A stretch of 64,000 nucleotides of DNA from Deltaproteobacteria bacterium (GTDB lineage Bacteria; Myxococcota_A; UBA9160; UBA4427), in contig JADJOR010000001.1 in the NCBI GenBank assembly GCA_016713665.1, forward strand, positions 248,001-312,000. Direction: 5' to 3'. A program made the position numbers and the translations under genes. Positions 34,316 through 43,469 of this stretch are shown here, one piece after another (positions within the stretch are counted from its first letter, which is position 1; every line of letters starts with the position of its first letter). The notes under the pieces were generated by a model. The model saw only the letters and a program-made list of their open reading frames with translations. It was not told where the DNA came from and searched no databases.

Positions 34316-35793
34316 ATGATGCAGTCGATGGCGGATCCGAGCCCGAAGCACGAGGTCCGAGACGCCGACGGTGCGATGCGGTCGATCCTCCGGATCGCGG
34401 ATCGGTTTCTATCGCGCGCGGATCACGAGGTCCGGGACGAAACGCCGCTCCGGGCACGCGTCACGGCCGTCGTGGGGCTCGTCGGCGGAGTCTCCGTCTT
34501 CGTCGCGGTGCTGGCCACGTCCGAGGCGTCTTCGATCGGTGTTCGGTTCGCATCCTACGGCCTGGGGCTGGGCTTTCTCCTGATCCCGATCGCAATGGCC
34601 TGCGGGCTCGAGCTCTTCGTCGCGCAGCAGGCCCTGATCGGATTGACCTGGGCCTACTCGTCGTTCCTGGCGCTCATGACCGGGGGCAAGGATACGGCCG
34701 CCCTGGTCGGCGCGATGCTCGTTCCTTCTTCGCGATCCTCTGCTCGGGGCTCCGGATCGGGCTCGCGTGGAGCGTCGTGACCTCGGCGACCTTCGTCGCG
34801 ATCTCGGTTGCGCTCGCCATGGGATTCCGGCCGCCGGTCTCTCCCGATTTCGAGGCCGTCGCGTCCTGGAATCTCTGGGCCGCGACCATCCTCATCTTTG
34901 CGACCTTCGGCCTCGCCGCGAGCTACGAATGGCTCCGCTCGAATGCCGAGCGACAGCTGCGCCGCGAGAAGCAGCGCGCGGATCGACTGCATGCCGAGCA
35001 GCGCGCCGTCGATCAGCGATTCCAGAGCGAGCTGAAGGCGCTCGTCGAGGAGCGCACGCGGGCGCTCGAGCAATCCCATCGGGAGCTCGCCCGGGCCGAG
35101 CGATTGGCCTCGATCGGAACCCTCGCCGCGGGCGTCGCCCACGAGATCAACAATCCGGTCGGCGGGATCCTGATCAGCGCGCAGTATGCGCTCGCCTGCG
35201 ACGATCATCCCGACCGCGATGCGATCTGGCGGGCGGCGCTCGCGGAGAGCGAGGCGCAGGCCCAGCGCTGCGCGCGCATCGTGAAGGCGCTGCTGCGGTT
35301 CGCCGCGGGCTCGACGGCGACGAAATCGAGACAGGATCTCAACGGGATCGTGCGCAACGCGCTGGTCGCGATGCGGGGCGGGCTGGCGCGCGAGGAGATC
35401 GAGCGAATCGAGACGGAGCTCGCCGGCGACGAGCTCGCCGTGCTCGTCGATCCCCTCGGCATCGAGCAGATCGTCGTCAATCTCGTGCGCAACGCCCTCG
35501 ACGCGAGCGAGGGCTGTGCGGGCCGGGTGCGGGTCGAGACGATTCGGACGGAGGACGGCCCCTGTCTGCGGATCGAGGATCGGGGTCCGGGGATCCGCGA
35601 TGGCGATCTGCCGCGGATCTTCGATCCGTTCTTCTCGACGCGCGAGCACAACGGGGGGACCGGGCTCGGCCTCTCGATCGTCCACGGCATCGTGCAGGAG
35701 CACGGCGCCTCGATCGACGTCGAGAGCGAGCACGGTCGTGGGACCCGCTTCAGCGTCCGGTTTCCGGTCGAAGCGGCGCCGTCGGTGCACTGA
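34316..35793 (+). pseudogene. Sensor histidine kinase, disrupted by a one-base frameshift
   Basis: This is a membrane histidine kinase (~492 residues if repaired). The first frame gives 135 residues with four hydrophobic helices, ending at AALVGAMLV. The second frame continues SFFAILCSGLRIGLAWSVV, then two more helices, a coiled linker, HisKA with VAHEINNPVGG and HATPase with NLVRNALDAS, DRGPGIRDGDLPRIFDPFF and GTGLGLSIVHGIVQEHG. The shift is at about 34722 and one added base repairs it. HEINNP and the FFSTRE box place it near NtrB/HAMP-free kinases. No receiver or regulator gene is adjacent. Start at ATG 34316 or 34319. Confidence 0.82.
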
Positions 35794-35794
35794 G

Positions 35795-36478
35795 TTGATC
35801 CGGCTCGATGCGCCCGATCGGGTGACGATCGTCTCGGGGCTGCCGCGCTCGGGGACCTCGCTGCTGATGCAGCTGCTCGAAGCCGCAGGGCTTTCGCTCG
35901 CCCGGGACGGGGAGCGGGGCGCCGATCCCGACAATCCCCGGGGCTACCACGAGCTCGCCGCGGTGAAACGGATCCGGAGCGATGCCTCGTTCGTCGAGGC
36001 GTGTCGGGGGCGGGTCGTCAAGATCGTGGCACCGCTGCTGAGCGAGCTGCGAGACGTCGACCCCCGTCGCGACCTCCGCCGGGTCGACCATCGCGTGCTC
36101 CTCGTCGAGCGCGCCCTCGACGAGGTCCTCGCTTCGCAGCGGGCGATGCTCGCGCGCCGGGGCGAGCCCGTCCCGCGCGATGCCGAGGCGGCCCTCGCCC
36201 GCGCCTTCGAAGGCGCGATGGCGCGCGCGCGGGCCTGGCTCGAGGCGCGGCCCTCGATCGACGTCCTCTTCGTCGACCACGAAGCGCTCGTCGCCCGGCC
36301 GGCTTCGGCCGTCGAAGGGATCGTCGCCTTTCTGGCCCGGACCGGCGCCGATCGGATCCCCGACGCGGCCATCCCCGCGGCCCTCACCGAGCTCGCCGTC
36401 GTCCGGTCGGCGATGGAGCAGGTCGTCGACCCCGCCCTCCATCGTCAGCGCGTCGGATCCCCGCCCCCTCGCGCCTGA
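35795..36478 (+). CDS. Sulfotransferase-like P-loop protein
   Basis: This is a 227-residue protein with VSGLPRSGTSLLMQLLEAAG near residues 12-31, the 5'-phosphosulfate-binding loop of sulfotransferases. RGYHELAAVK and the later YxxLV-like FVDHEALVARP fit the short bacterial sulfotransferase fold. A TTG start one base after the kinase stop is the only start that keeps the P-loop near the N-terminus. The 3' end overlaps the convergent phosphoesterase by 34 nt. Sulfuryl acceptor unknown. Length is short but not truncated. Confidence 0.75.
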   Translation: MIRLDAPDRVTIVSGLPRSGTSLLMQLLEAAGLSLARDGERGADPDNPRGYHELAAVKRIRSDASFVEACRGRVVKIVAPLLSELRDVDPRRDLRRVDHRVLLVERALDEVLASQRAMLARRGEPVPRDAEAALARAFEGAMARARAWLEARPSIDVLFVDHEALVARPASAVEGIVAFLARTGADRIPDAAIPAALTELAVVRSAMEQVVDPALHRQRVGSPPPRA

Positions 36479-37356
36479 GCCGCGAGCCACTCCGCGAGCG
36501 GATCGCCCGCGTCGACCTCCGGCGCGGGCAGGATCGGGCGCACATGATCCTCGAATCCCCAGCCGCGGTGGGCGGCCCGTGCGCGCCACTGCTCCGGATA
36601 GCCGAGGGAGACCTCCTCGAAGCGCACGCCGTCGATCGAACGGCTCGACGGAATGTGGAGATGGCCCGAGACGACGACGGCGGCGCGGAAGCGGAGATGC
36701 CAGTCCTCGGTCCGTCGCGTGCCACACCAGACCATGAAGCGCGGAATGCGCGGCAGGAGCGCGAGGCGCTGCTTGAGCGGGAAGTGGGCGATCAGGATCG
36801 TCGGCAACCCGGGGTGTTGCGCGAGCGCCTCCTCGAGCCGCCGCTCGCTCTCGAGACAGCGCGCCTCACACCACGCCCCGAAGCCCGGATACGGATCGGG
36901 ATGGAGCAGCACCTCGTCGGCGCACATCAGGTTCTCTTCCTGCGCCCAGGCGACCGCCTGCTCGACCGGGACCTCGTCGGGTCGGAAGCTGTAGTCGTAG
37001 AGCAGGAAGAGCGGCGCCAGCAGATGCGGGCCCCCCTCGCCGGTCCAGACCGGGAACGGATCTTCGGGCGTCAGGACCCCGCGCCCTCGACAGAGCTCGA
37101 CGAGCTCCGCATAACGGGCGACCCCCCGGCTCCCCGTCGCCCGGGGCACCGTCCAGAGCTCGTGATTGCCCGGGACCCAGAGGAGCTGCCCGAACTTCCG
37201 CCCCAGCACGTCGAGGGCGTACGCGAGCTGCTCCGGGGTGTCCCCGACATCGCCGCAGAGGATCAGCCAGTCGTCGGGGCGGGCGGGCAGGGCGCGGAGC
37301 GCCTCGCGGTTCTCCTTGAAGCCGACGTGCAGGTCACTGATCGCGTGCAGCTTCAC
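36445..37356 (-). CDS. Metallophosphoesterase (calcineurin-like)
   Basis: This is a 303-residue phosphoesterase with the five dimetal motifs: DLHVGF (~8), GDVGD (~35), GNHE (~63), HFPL, and SGHLH near residue 220. The order and spacing fit small calcineurin-like phosphodiesterases/phosphatases. The insert between GNHE and HFPL is somewhat long. Substrate could be a phosphodiester, nucleotide or protein phosphate. Its start is 164 bp from the LLM gene start, in divergent orientation. Confidence 0.92.
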   Translation of the reverse strand: MKLHAISDLHVGFKENREALRALPARPDDWLILCGDVGDTPEQLAYALDVLGRKFGQLLWVPGNHELWTVPRATGSRGVARYAELVELCRGRGVLTPEDPFPVWTGEGGPHLLAPLFLLYDYSFRPDEVPVEQAVAWAQEENLMCADEVLLHPDPYPGFGAWCEARCLESERRLEEALAQHPGLPTILIAHFPLKQRLALLPRIPRFMVWCGTRRTEDWHLRFRAAVVVSGHLHIPSSRSIDGVRFEEVSLGYPEQWRARAAHRGWGFEDHVRPILPAPEVDAGDPLAEWLAAQARGGGDPTR

Positions 37357-37520
37357 GGTCGCCTCCCCGGCGAACCATAGTCGAACGACGCCCCGCGCCC
37401 CGCGCCCCGCGCCCTGCGGCGCGCAGCGCTCGGCCGTCGGCTCGCGGCCCTCGGGCCGTGGAGTCCGAGCCGCTATCGTCGGGCGCGCCGGCGGCCGGTC
37501 CGCCTCGAGCGAGGGCTCCC

Positions 37521-38636
37521 TTGAAATTCGGCATCTTCCACGAGCTCGCGACTCCGCGGCCCTTCACGGCGGAGAACGAGGCGAAGGTCCTCCGCAACGC
37601 CCTCGAGCAGGTCCGCCTCGCCGACGAGCTCGGCTTCGACACGGTCTGGGCCGTCGAACATCATTTCCTCGAGGGCTATTCCCATTCGAGCGCGCCCGAG
37701 CTCTTCCTGACGGCCTGCGCGATGCAGACCGAGCGGATCCGGATCGGCCACGGAGCCGTCGTCTGCGTGCGCGAGATGAACCATCCGATCCGCGTCGCCG
37801 AGCGGGCGGCGACCCTCGATCTGCTCTCGAACGGCCGCCTCGAGTTCGGGACCGCGCGCTCCTCGACCTGGACCGAGCTCGGGGGCTTCGAGGCGGATCC
37901 GGATCGGACCAAGCAGGACTGGGACGAGTTCGTGCGCGCGATTCCCGGGATGTGGACCCAGGAGCGCTTCTCGTGGAAGGGGAGCTGCTTCTCGATGCCG
38001 GAGCGGGCGGTGCTCCCGAAGCCGATGCAGAAGCCGCATCCGCCGATGTGGGTCACGGTCACGAGCCCGGGCACCGAGCTCGACGCCGCCGAGCGCGGCC
38101 TCGGCTGTCTCGGCGTCGCGACGGCGAGCCTCGCGGAGCAGGAGCGCCGGACGAAGGAGTACCACCGCCGCATCCAGGGCTGCACGCCGGCCGGGCTCGT
38201 CGTCAACGACCAGGTCGCGACGCTCAACTTCATGCACTGCCACGAGGATCTCGCGACCGGGGCGAAGCGCGGCATGGGCTTCCTCGGCCTCTTCGGGCTC
38301 TTGAATGCTCATCTGCTCTTCACGCGCGAGGCCTATCCGACGACCGCCTATCAATCCCTGGGCGGCGTCAGCGCACCGGCGGCGAGCCGCAGTGGCGGCA
38401 ATCCGGGGGCCGCCTACGGCGTGCCCGACGGCGTCTGCATCGGGGATCCGAAGGCGATCGTCGAGGCCGTGAAGCGCTGGGAGTCGGTCGGGGTCGACCA
38501 GCTGAACTTTCTCGTGAACGCCTGCGAGGTGCTGCCCCAGGAGCAGGTGCTCGCGAGCATGCGGCTCTTCGCGCGGGAGGTGATGCCGGCTTTCCAGAAG
38601 GGAAAGACGGCGCGGGCCGAGGGAGGGCGCGGCTGA
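37521..38636 (+). CDS. LLM-class flavin-dependent oxidoreductase (alkanal-monooxygenase-like)
   Basis: This is a 371-residue luciferase-family enzyme, larger than the other two LLM proteins here. The TTG at 37521 is used because conserved KFGIFHEL follows at once and GAGGG lies just upstream. The GTG at 37458 would add 21 non-conserved residues. Family motifs are WAVEHHFLEGYSHSSAPE, ERAATLDLLSNGRLEFGTAR (FMN loop), SWKGSCFSMPERAVLPKPMQ and HPPMWVTVTSPGTE. This is a flavin-dependent monooxygenase group often near CoA-transferase and acyl-CoA dehydrogenase genes. It ends at the start of the acetoacetate-decarboxylase-like gene (TGATG). Confidence 0.87.
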   Translation: MKFGIFHELATPRPFTAENEAKVLRNALEQVRLADELGFDTVWAVEHHFLEGYSHSSAPELFLTACAMQTERIRIGHGAVVCVREMNHPIRVAERAATLDLLSNGRLEFGTARSSTWTELGGFEADPDRTKQDWDEFVRAIPGMWTQERFSWKGSCFSMPERAVLPKPMQKPHPPMWVTVTSPGTELDAAERGLGCLGVATASLAEQERRTKEYHRRIQGCTPAGLVVNDQVATLNFMHCHEDLATGAKRGMGFLGLFGLLNAHLLFTREAYPTTAYQSLGGVSAPAASRSGGNPGAAYGVPDGVCIGDPKAIVEAVKRWESVGVDQLNFLVNACEVLPQEQVLASMRLFAREVMPAFQKGKTARAEGGRG

Positions 38637-39380
38637 TGCTGGTCGGAACCGCCGATCCGAACGCCCTCGCGAAGGACGCGCCCATCCTCGCGCGCTTCGA
38701 CGGCGCGGGTCTCGAGCTGCGCGATTGCGTCTTCCTGCAGGCGCTGACGGAGATCGAGGCGGAGCCGATGTGCGCGATGCTGCCGCCGGCGCTGCATCCG
38801 ACGCTACCACCGGTCGTGGGCTTCAGTGCCTTCGACGTGCCCGACTCCGGAGTGGGGGCCGTTCCGCCTGGCGCAGCTTCGGATCGAATGCCGCAGCGGG
38901 CTGCGACCGCGCGGATTGCTCGTCGGCGCCGTCGTCGACGCCGAGGCGGCGCGCCGGGGGCTGGCCGAGCGCTTCGGATTCCGGACCTTCGCGGGGGAGG
39001 TCGAGCTCGCCCGGGCCTACGATGCGACGCGTCTGCGCGTCGTCCGGAATGGATCGGTCTGGCTCTCGCTGGCGATCCGCGCGCCGCAGCGCCTCGGTGG
39101 GACGGACACGCAATTCGTCTCGAGCCTGCATCCGGCCCAAACGCCGCGCGGCTTCCGGCTGGTCCAGGTCGACGTCGAGCACGCCGTCCATCGCGCCGAG
39201 CGCGGTCCGATCGAGATCGAGAGCTTCGACGCGGCGGCCTTCGGCGAAGCCCGAATCCGGCCGAGCTACCCGCTGCCGGGGGTCGTCGGCCGGGCCGACG
39301 TCTCGATCCGTCCGATCCGTTATGTCTGCCGCGCGGACGTGCTCGCCTTCGAGGGGACGGAGTCGGTCGCTGCAGGCTGA
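38636..39380 (+). pseudogene. Acetoacetate decarboxylase-like protein, disrupted by a one-base frameshift
   Basis: The ATG shares its A with the LLM stop (TGATG), so the pair is coupled. The first frame gives TEIEAEPMCAMLPPALHPTL and VVGFSAFDVPDS. The second gives EWGPFRLAQLRIECRSGLR, LLVGAVVDAEAARRGLAERF and FRLVQVDVEHAVHRAERG. Removing one G at 38849-38850 joins them into about 247 residues. The pattern matches acetoacetate-decarboxylase-superfamily proteins of uncertain activity. The catalytic Lys of true enzymes was not identified. The disruption may be a sequencing error. Confidence 0.75.
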
Positions 39381-39418
39381 GGCCGGGCGGCCGGGCCCGA
39401 GACCTGCGCGACGACGGT

Positions 39419-41794
39419 TTACAACCCCTTCGGCCGGTCGCCGATGACTTCGCTCCGCTCGAGCTCGGCGATCTCTTCGGTCGAGAGCCCGAGCTCCGCC
39501 AGGATCTCGTGGTTGTGCTGTCCCATCGTCGGCGCGGCGGTGCGATTCCAGCGATCGACGGTCGCGAAGCGGAAGGGCGGCCGGGAATAGCCGTGGGTCC
39601 CAACGATCGGATGCGCGAGGGATTCGTAGAAGCCGCGGGCCTCGAATTGCGGATGACGACTCTGGATGCGCGCGTCGAAGACCGGGGCCGCGGGTATGCC
39701 GCGGGCGAGGAGCGCCGCCACGGCCTCGTCGAGGTCCTGGCCCGCCGCCCAGCGCGCGAGCTCGTCGTCGAGCAGATCGTGCTTGCGCCGACGTCCGGCG
39801 TGGGTCGCGAGCTCGGCATCCTCGGCCCAGGTCGGGCGACCCAGGAGCGCCTTCAAAGCCTGCCACTGCGTGTCGTTCGTGACGGAGAGGGCGAGCCAGC
39901 GCTCTTTCCCGGCGCAGGCGTAGACGTTCTGCGGGGCACCCTCCGGTCCGCGATTGCCGTCGCGTCCGAGCTCGACCCCGTAGGCCGACCACTCGATCGA
40001 CATCTCGGCGGCGGCGTTGAGGGCGCCCTCGACCATCGTGCACTCGAGGCGGTGGCCCCGGCCCGTCTTCTCGCGCTCGGCGAGGGCGACCAGCGTCGCG
40101 AAGGCGGCGTGCATGCCCGCCAGCGGATCGCAGGGGCCGCGCTGGATGCGCGGCTGGTCGTAGGCGTGGCCCGTGATCCAGGCGAGACCCGAGATCTGCT
40201 CCATCGTCTGGGCGAAGCCCACGTTGTCGCGCCACGGGCCCGAGAGCCCGAAGGCCGGCATCCGCACGACGATCGCCCGGGGATTGATCGCGTGGACCGA
40301 CGCCCAGTCGAGGCCGAAGTTCTCGACGACCCGGGGCGAGAAGTTCTCGATGAAGACGTCGCACTCCGCGAGCAGCCTCTTGCAGAGCGCGAGCCCCTTC
40401 GGATCCGCGAGGTTGAGGGTCAGGCCGCGCTTGTTGGTGTTGGCGGAGAGCGTCACACCGCTGCGCTCCCACCAATCGCCCTGGGTCATGAAGAGGCCGC
40501 CCGCCATGCGCATGCCGTCGGGGCGCTGGATCGCCTCGACCTTGATCACGTCGGCGCCGAGATAGGCGAGCATCTGACAGGCGGAGGGCCCGGCCCACCA
40601 CGCCGTCGTGTCGAGCACACGGATCCCCGCGAGCGGGAGCGGCGTCGCCGCCCGGGCGACCGGCGCGAGGCCGGGCTTCGCGCGCTGGCGGGCGGCGCCC
40701 CGCGCGAAGGCGTCGGTGTGCTCGCCGAGCTTCGGCGCCGGCTCGAAGGGGCGCGGCCCTTCTCCGTCCACGAGGTAGGGCGGCCGCGGCTGCAGGAACC
40801 CGCCGCTCGGATTCTTCACGAAGACGCTGCGCTCCTTCAGGTGGGCGTGCTCGAGGACGGTCCTGCCACTGCAGACCGGGGCCACCGGGATCCGCAGCAG
40901 CGACGCGCGCTCGACGATCTCGGCCGTGGTGTGCTGCGTCGTGAACGCGCGCACGATCGCGTTCCACTCGTCCATCCGCGCCATGCGCGTCGCGATCTGG
41001 GCCCACTCGGGCTGCGAGAGCAGGTCCTGGCGTTCGATCAGCAGCAGGAAGTCGGTGAACTGTTGATGGGAGTTGGTGTTGAAGCCGACCCAGCCGTCGA
41101 GGGTCGGCTCGATCGACGGGACCTCGACCGAGCGCGGCGGCGCGACGAGCTCGGGGCGTCCCATCAGGCTGTTCATGAAGTCCATGTAGGTCGTCGAACC
41201 GATGTTCATGACCTCGCAGAGCGAGAAGTCGACGTGGTCGCCCTGGCCGAAGCGCTGGGCGCGCTGGACGGCGCCGAGGCCGGCGACGGCGGCGAAGGTC
41301 CCGCCGATCCATTCCGTCACGCGGCCACCGCACATGATCGGCGGCTGGGTCGGCAGGCCGCGGACCGAGATCGCGCCGCTATGGGCCTGGATCGTGATGT
41401 CCGCCGCGGGCGCGTTCGAGATCGGTCCGCCGCGGCCGTAGGGCGAGATCGAGAGCACGACGAGACCGGGGAACCGGTTGCAGAGGTCGAGCCGCTCGAT
41501 CACACCCGGAGCAAAGGTCTCGACGACGAGGTCGGCGCCGGCGACGAGCTCGAGGACGTGGGCGTCGTCGGGCGCCCCGACGATGGACTTCTTCGACGTG
41601 TTGAGGAACTGGAAGAGCGCTCCGTCCCGGTCGCCGAGCGCTTGCCCGCTCGCCGTCCAACGACGCAGCGGGTCACCGCCCGTCGGCTCGACCTTCACGA
41701 CCTCGGCCCAGGCATCGGCCAGCAGCTTCGTCGCGTAGGCGCCGGCGATCCGATCGCTGAAATCGACGACACGCAGATGGCGAAGTCCCTGCAT
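39419..41794 (-). CDS. Two-module CaiB/BaiF family III CoA-transferase
   Basis: This is a 791-residue CoA-transferase with two tandem family III modules. Module 1 (about 1-360) begins LRHLRVVDFSDRIAGAYATK and includes LADAWAEVVKVEPTGGDPLR and LNTSKKSI. Module 2 (about 400-791) begins LAGIRVLDTTAWWAGPSACQ, with LGADVIKVEA and NTNKRGLTLNL. The catalytic Asp is expected after the GRGGPIS-like part of module 1 and the GHAYD region of module 2. Single-module enzymes are ~400 residues, so this is a fusion. The ATG at 41794 has GAGGAG upstream. It would activate an acid by CoA exchange for the nearby beta-oxidation-like genes. Confidence 0.88.
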   Translation of the reverse strand: MQGLRHLRVVDFSDRIAGAYATKLLADAWAEVVKVEPTGGDPLRRWTASGQALGDRDGALFQFLNTSKKSIVGAPDDAHVLELVAGADLVVETFAPGVIERLDLCNRFPGLVVLSISPYGRGGPISNAPAADITIQAHSGAISVRGLPTQPPIMCGGRVTEWIGGTFAAVAGLGAVQRAQRFGQGDHVDFSLCEVMNIGSTTYMDFMNSLMGRPELVAPPRSVEVPSIEPTLDGWVGFNTNSHQQFTDFLLLIERQDLLSQPEWAQIATRMARMDEWNAIVRAFTTQHTTAEIVERASLLRIPVAPVCSGRTVLEHAHLKERSVFVKNPSGGFLQPRPPYLVDGEGPRPFEPAPKLGEHTDAFARGAARQRAKPGLAPVARAATPLPLAGIRVLDTTAWWAGPSACQMLAYLGADVIKVEAIQRPDGMRMAGGLFMTQGDWWERSGVTLSANTNKRGLTLNLADPKGLALCKRLLAECDVFIENFSPRVVENFGLDWASVHAINPRAIVVRMPAFGLSGPWRDNVGFAQTMEQISGLAWITGHAYDQPRIQRGPCDPLAGMHAAFATLVALAEREKTGRGHRLECTMVEGALNAAAEMSIEWSAYGVELGRDGNRGPEGAPQNVYACAGKERWLALSVTNDTQWQALKALLGRPTWAEDAELATHAGRRRKHDLLDDELARWAAGQDLDEAVAALLARGIPAAPVFDARIQSRHPQFEARGFYESLAHPIVGTHGYSRPPFRFATVDRWNRTAAPTMGQHNHEILAELGLSTEEIAELERSEVIGDRPKGL

Positions 41795-41951
41795 CGCTGG
41801 CTCCTCGAGGGCGTGCGCGGGGCACGCGGCGGTCACGAACTCTAGTCAGTCCATCCCGGCTCTGAAAGGATGCGCGAGCCGCCGCGGGCCGTTTGCGTAT
41901 CCTGCCGAGCGGCTCACGCGGTCGACCGATCCGGTCGGGGAGGAGATGGAC

Positions 41952-42755
41952 ATGGCGACGTTGAACGAGATCTTCGGGCTGGCGGGACGGGTGGCGGTGG
42001 TGACGGGGGCGGCGTCGGGGATCGGCCGCGCGGCAGCCGAGGTCTTCGCCGAGGCGGGGGCCCGGGTCGTGCTCGGGGATCTCGATGCCGATGGGGCGGA
42101 GACCGTCGCGCAGGGCATCCGGAACAAGGGCGGCCAGGCCGCGGCGCAGCGGGTCGACGTGTCCCAGCGCGCCGAGGTCGAGAGCCTCGTCGCCCGGGCG
42201 GTGCGCGAGTTCGGCGGGCTCGACGTGCTCTGCAACATCGCGGGCATTCCCTGCGATGGTCGCCTCGCGGATCTCGACGAGAAGGCCTTCGATCGCATCC
42301 TCGGCGTCAACCTGAAGGGCACGCTCTACGGTTGTCAGGCGGCGATCCCCGCGATGGTCCGTCGGGGTGGCGGCAGCATCATCAACGTCTCTTCCGGAGC
42401 CATCGATCTCCCGGTCGCGGGCTATGGCGCCTACGCGATCACGAAGGCGGGGGTCGCCCAGCTGACCCAGACGCTGGCGCAGGAGGTCGGGCAGCACGGC
42501 ATTCGCGTCAACGCGATCGCGCCGGGGGCGACGGTGACGGCGTTCACCCAGCGCCACCTGAAGAACGCGGACGGCTCGCTCAACCAGGCGGCGTACTCGG
42601 GCTTCATCACGAAGATGGAGTCGATGTCCCCGATCGGGAAGGTCGGCGAGGCGGTCGACCAGGCCTGGCTGATGCTCTACCTCGCCTCGGAGGCGGGCCG
42701 CTTCTGCACCGGCCAGATCTGGCGCGCGAACGGCGGCTCGACGACCGCACGCTGA
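41952..42755 (+). CDS. SDR-family oxidoreductase
   Basis: This is a 267-residue classical SDR. Cofactor motif TGAASGIGRAAA (~17-28), NIAG-type strand CNIAGIP, catalytic Ser in NVSSGAIDL, and YGAYAITKAG with the Tyr-x3-Lys. The ATG at 41952 lies 6 nt after AGGAG. The in-frame ATG at 41946 is too close to that site. Substrate is unknown. The gene is divergent from the CoA-transferase, so a shared control region of 157 bp may link them. Confidence 0.9.
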   Translation: MATLNEIFGLAGRVAVVTGAASGIGRAAAEVFAEAGARVVLGDLDADGAETVAQGIRNKGGQAAAQRVDVSQRAEVESLVARAVREFGGLDVLCNIAGIPCDGRLADLDEKAFDRILGVNLKGTLYGCQAAIPAMVRRGGGSIINVSSGAIDLPVAGYGAYAITKAGVAQLTQTLAQEVGQHGIRVNAIAPGATVTAFTQRHLKNADGSLNQAAYSGFITKMESMSPIGKVGEAVDQAWLMLYLASEAGRFCTGQIWRANGGSTTAR

Positions 42756-42917
42756 GCGCCAGGTGCGCGTCGATTGACAAACGAAGGTGTCGCTCTACTT
42801 TGCGAACGAGCGACTCCGGTCCACGAGCCGAACGGACCGGGCAGGGAGGTCGGGAGAAGTGGCGGGGGAATCAGGGAGACGACGCGAAGTCACGTGAAAC
42901 AGAGGAGTCCGCCAGCC

Positions 42918-43406
42918 ATGGCCATCGCGAAACGAGTCGCAGACCTCCTCGAAGCCTCGGGTCTCCCCTACGAGATCCACTCCCATCCCCGCTCCCACCA
43001 CAGCGCCCAGGCGGCCCGCTGCTCCCAGGTTCCCCTCGAACGACTCGCCAAGCCCGTTCTGTTGACGGACGAATACGGCTACGTCGTGGCCGTGGTTCCG
43101 GCGGCACGACGCGTCGACCTTCATCGCCTCGGCGCCCAGCTCCACCGCGATCTCGAGCTCGCCAGCGAGGCCGAGATCGACAGCCTCTTCGGGGACTGCG
43201 AGCCCGGAGCGCTGCCGGGCCTGGCCCAGCCCTGGGAGATCCCGACGGTCTACGACGATGCGCTGGTCGGTCTGCCCGAGGTCTACTTCGAGGCGGGCGG
43301 CCATGACGACCTCGTCCGGATGCGGGGGCCCGACTATCTCGCGCTGCTCGAGCCGGCGCTGCACGGACCCTTCAGCGAGACGCCGCGACGGGACCCCGAG
43401 CGTTAG
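42918..43406 (+). CDS. YbaK/EbsC-family aminoacyl-tRNA deacylase-like protein
   Basis: This is a 162-residue protein of the YbaK/ProX editing-domain fold, which hydrolyses mischarged tRNA (for example Cys- or Ala-tRNAPro). Fold landmarks are LEASGLPYEIHSHPR, LAKPVLLTDEYGYVVAVVPA (the conserved Lys in AKPVLL), ASEAEIDSLFGDCEPGALPG and a final EAGGHDDLVRM. AGAGGAG lies upstream. It is followed by a second, longer YbaK-type gene. The position of both genes outside a tRNA synthetase context suggests a freestanding editing or stress role. Confidence 0.85.
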   Translation: MAIAKRVADLLEASGLPYEIHSHPRSHHSAQAARCSQVPLERLAKPVLLTDEYGYVVAVVPAARRVDLHRLGAQLHRDLELASEAEIDSLFGDCEPGALPGLAQPWEIPTVYDDALVGLPEVYFEAGGHDDLVRMRGPDYLALLEPALHGPFSETPRRDPER

Positions 43407-43469
43407 TCGGTCCCGTCGCTCGAATGGAGATTTCGATTCGAATCCCACGAGCGAAGGAGGCCCCCCGAC

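Noticed and set aside
37166..41845. Plus-strand open frame of 1559 codons
   Set aside because: Most of it is antisense to the CoA-transferase and phosphoesterase. Only the part from 38636 to about 38850 is a real start of the acetoacetate-decarboxylase-like gene.
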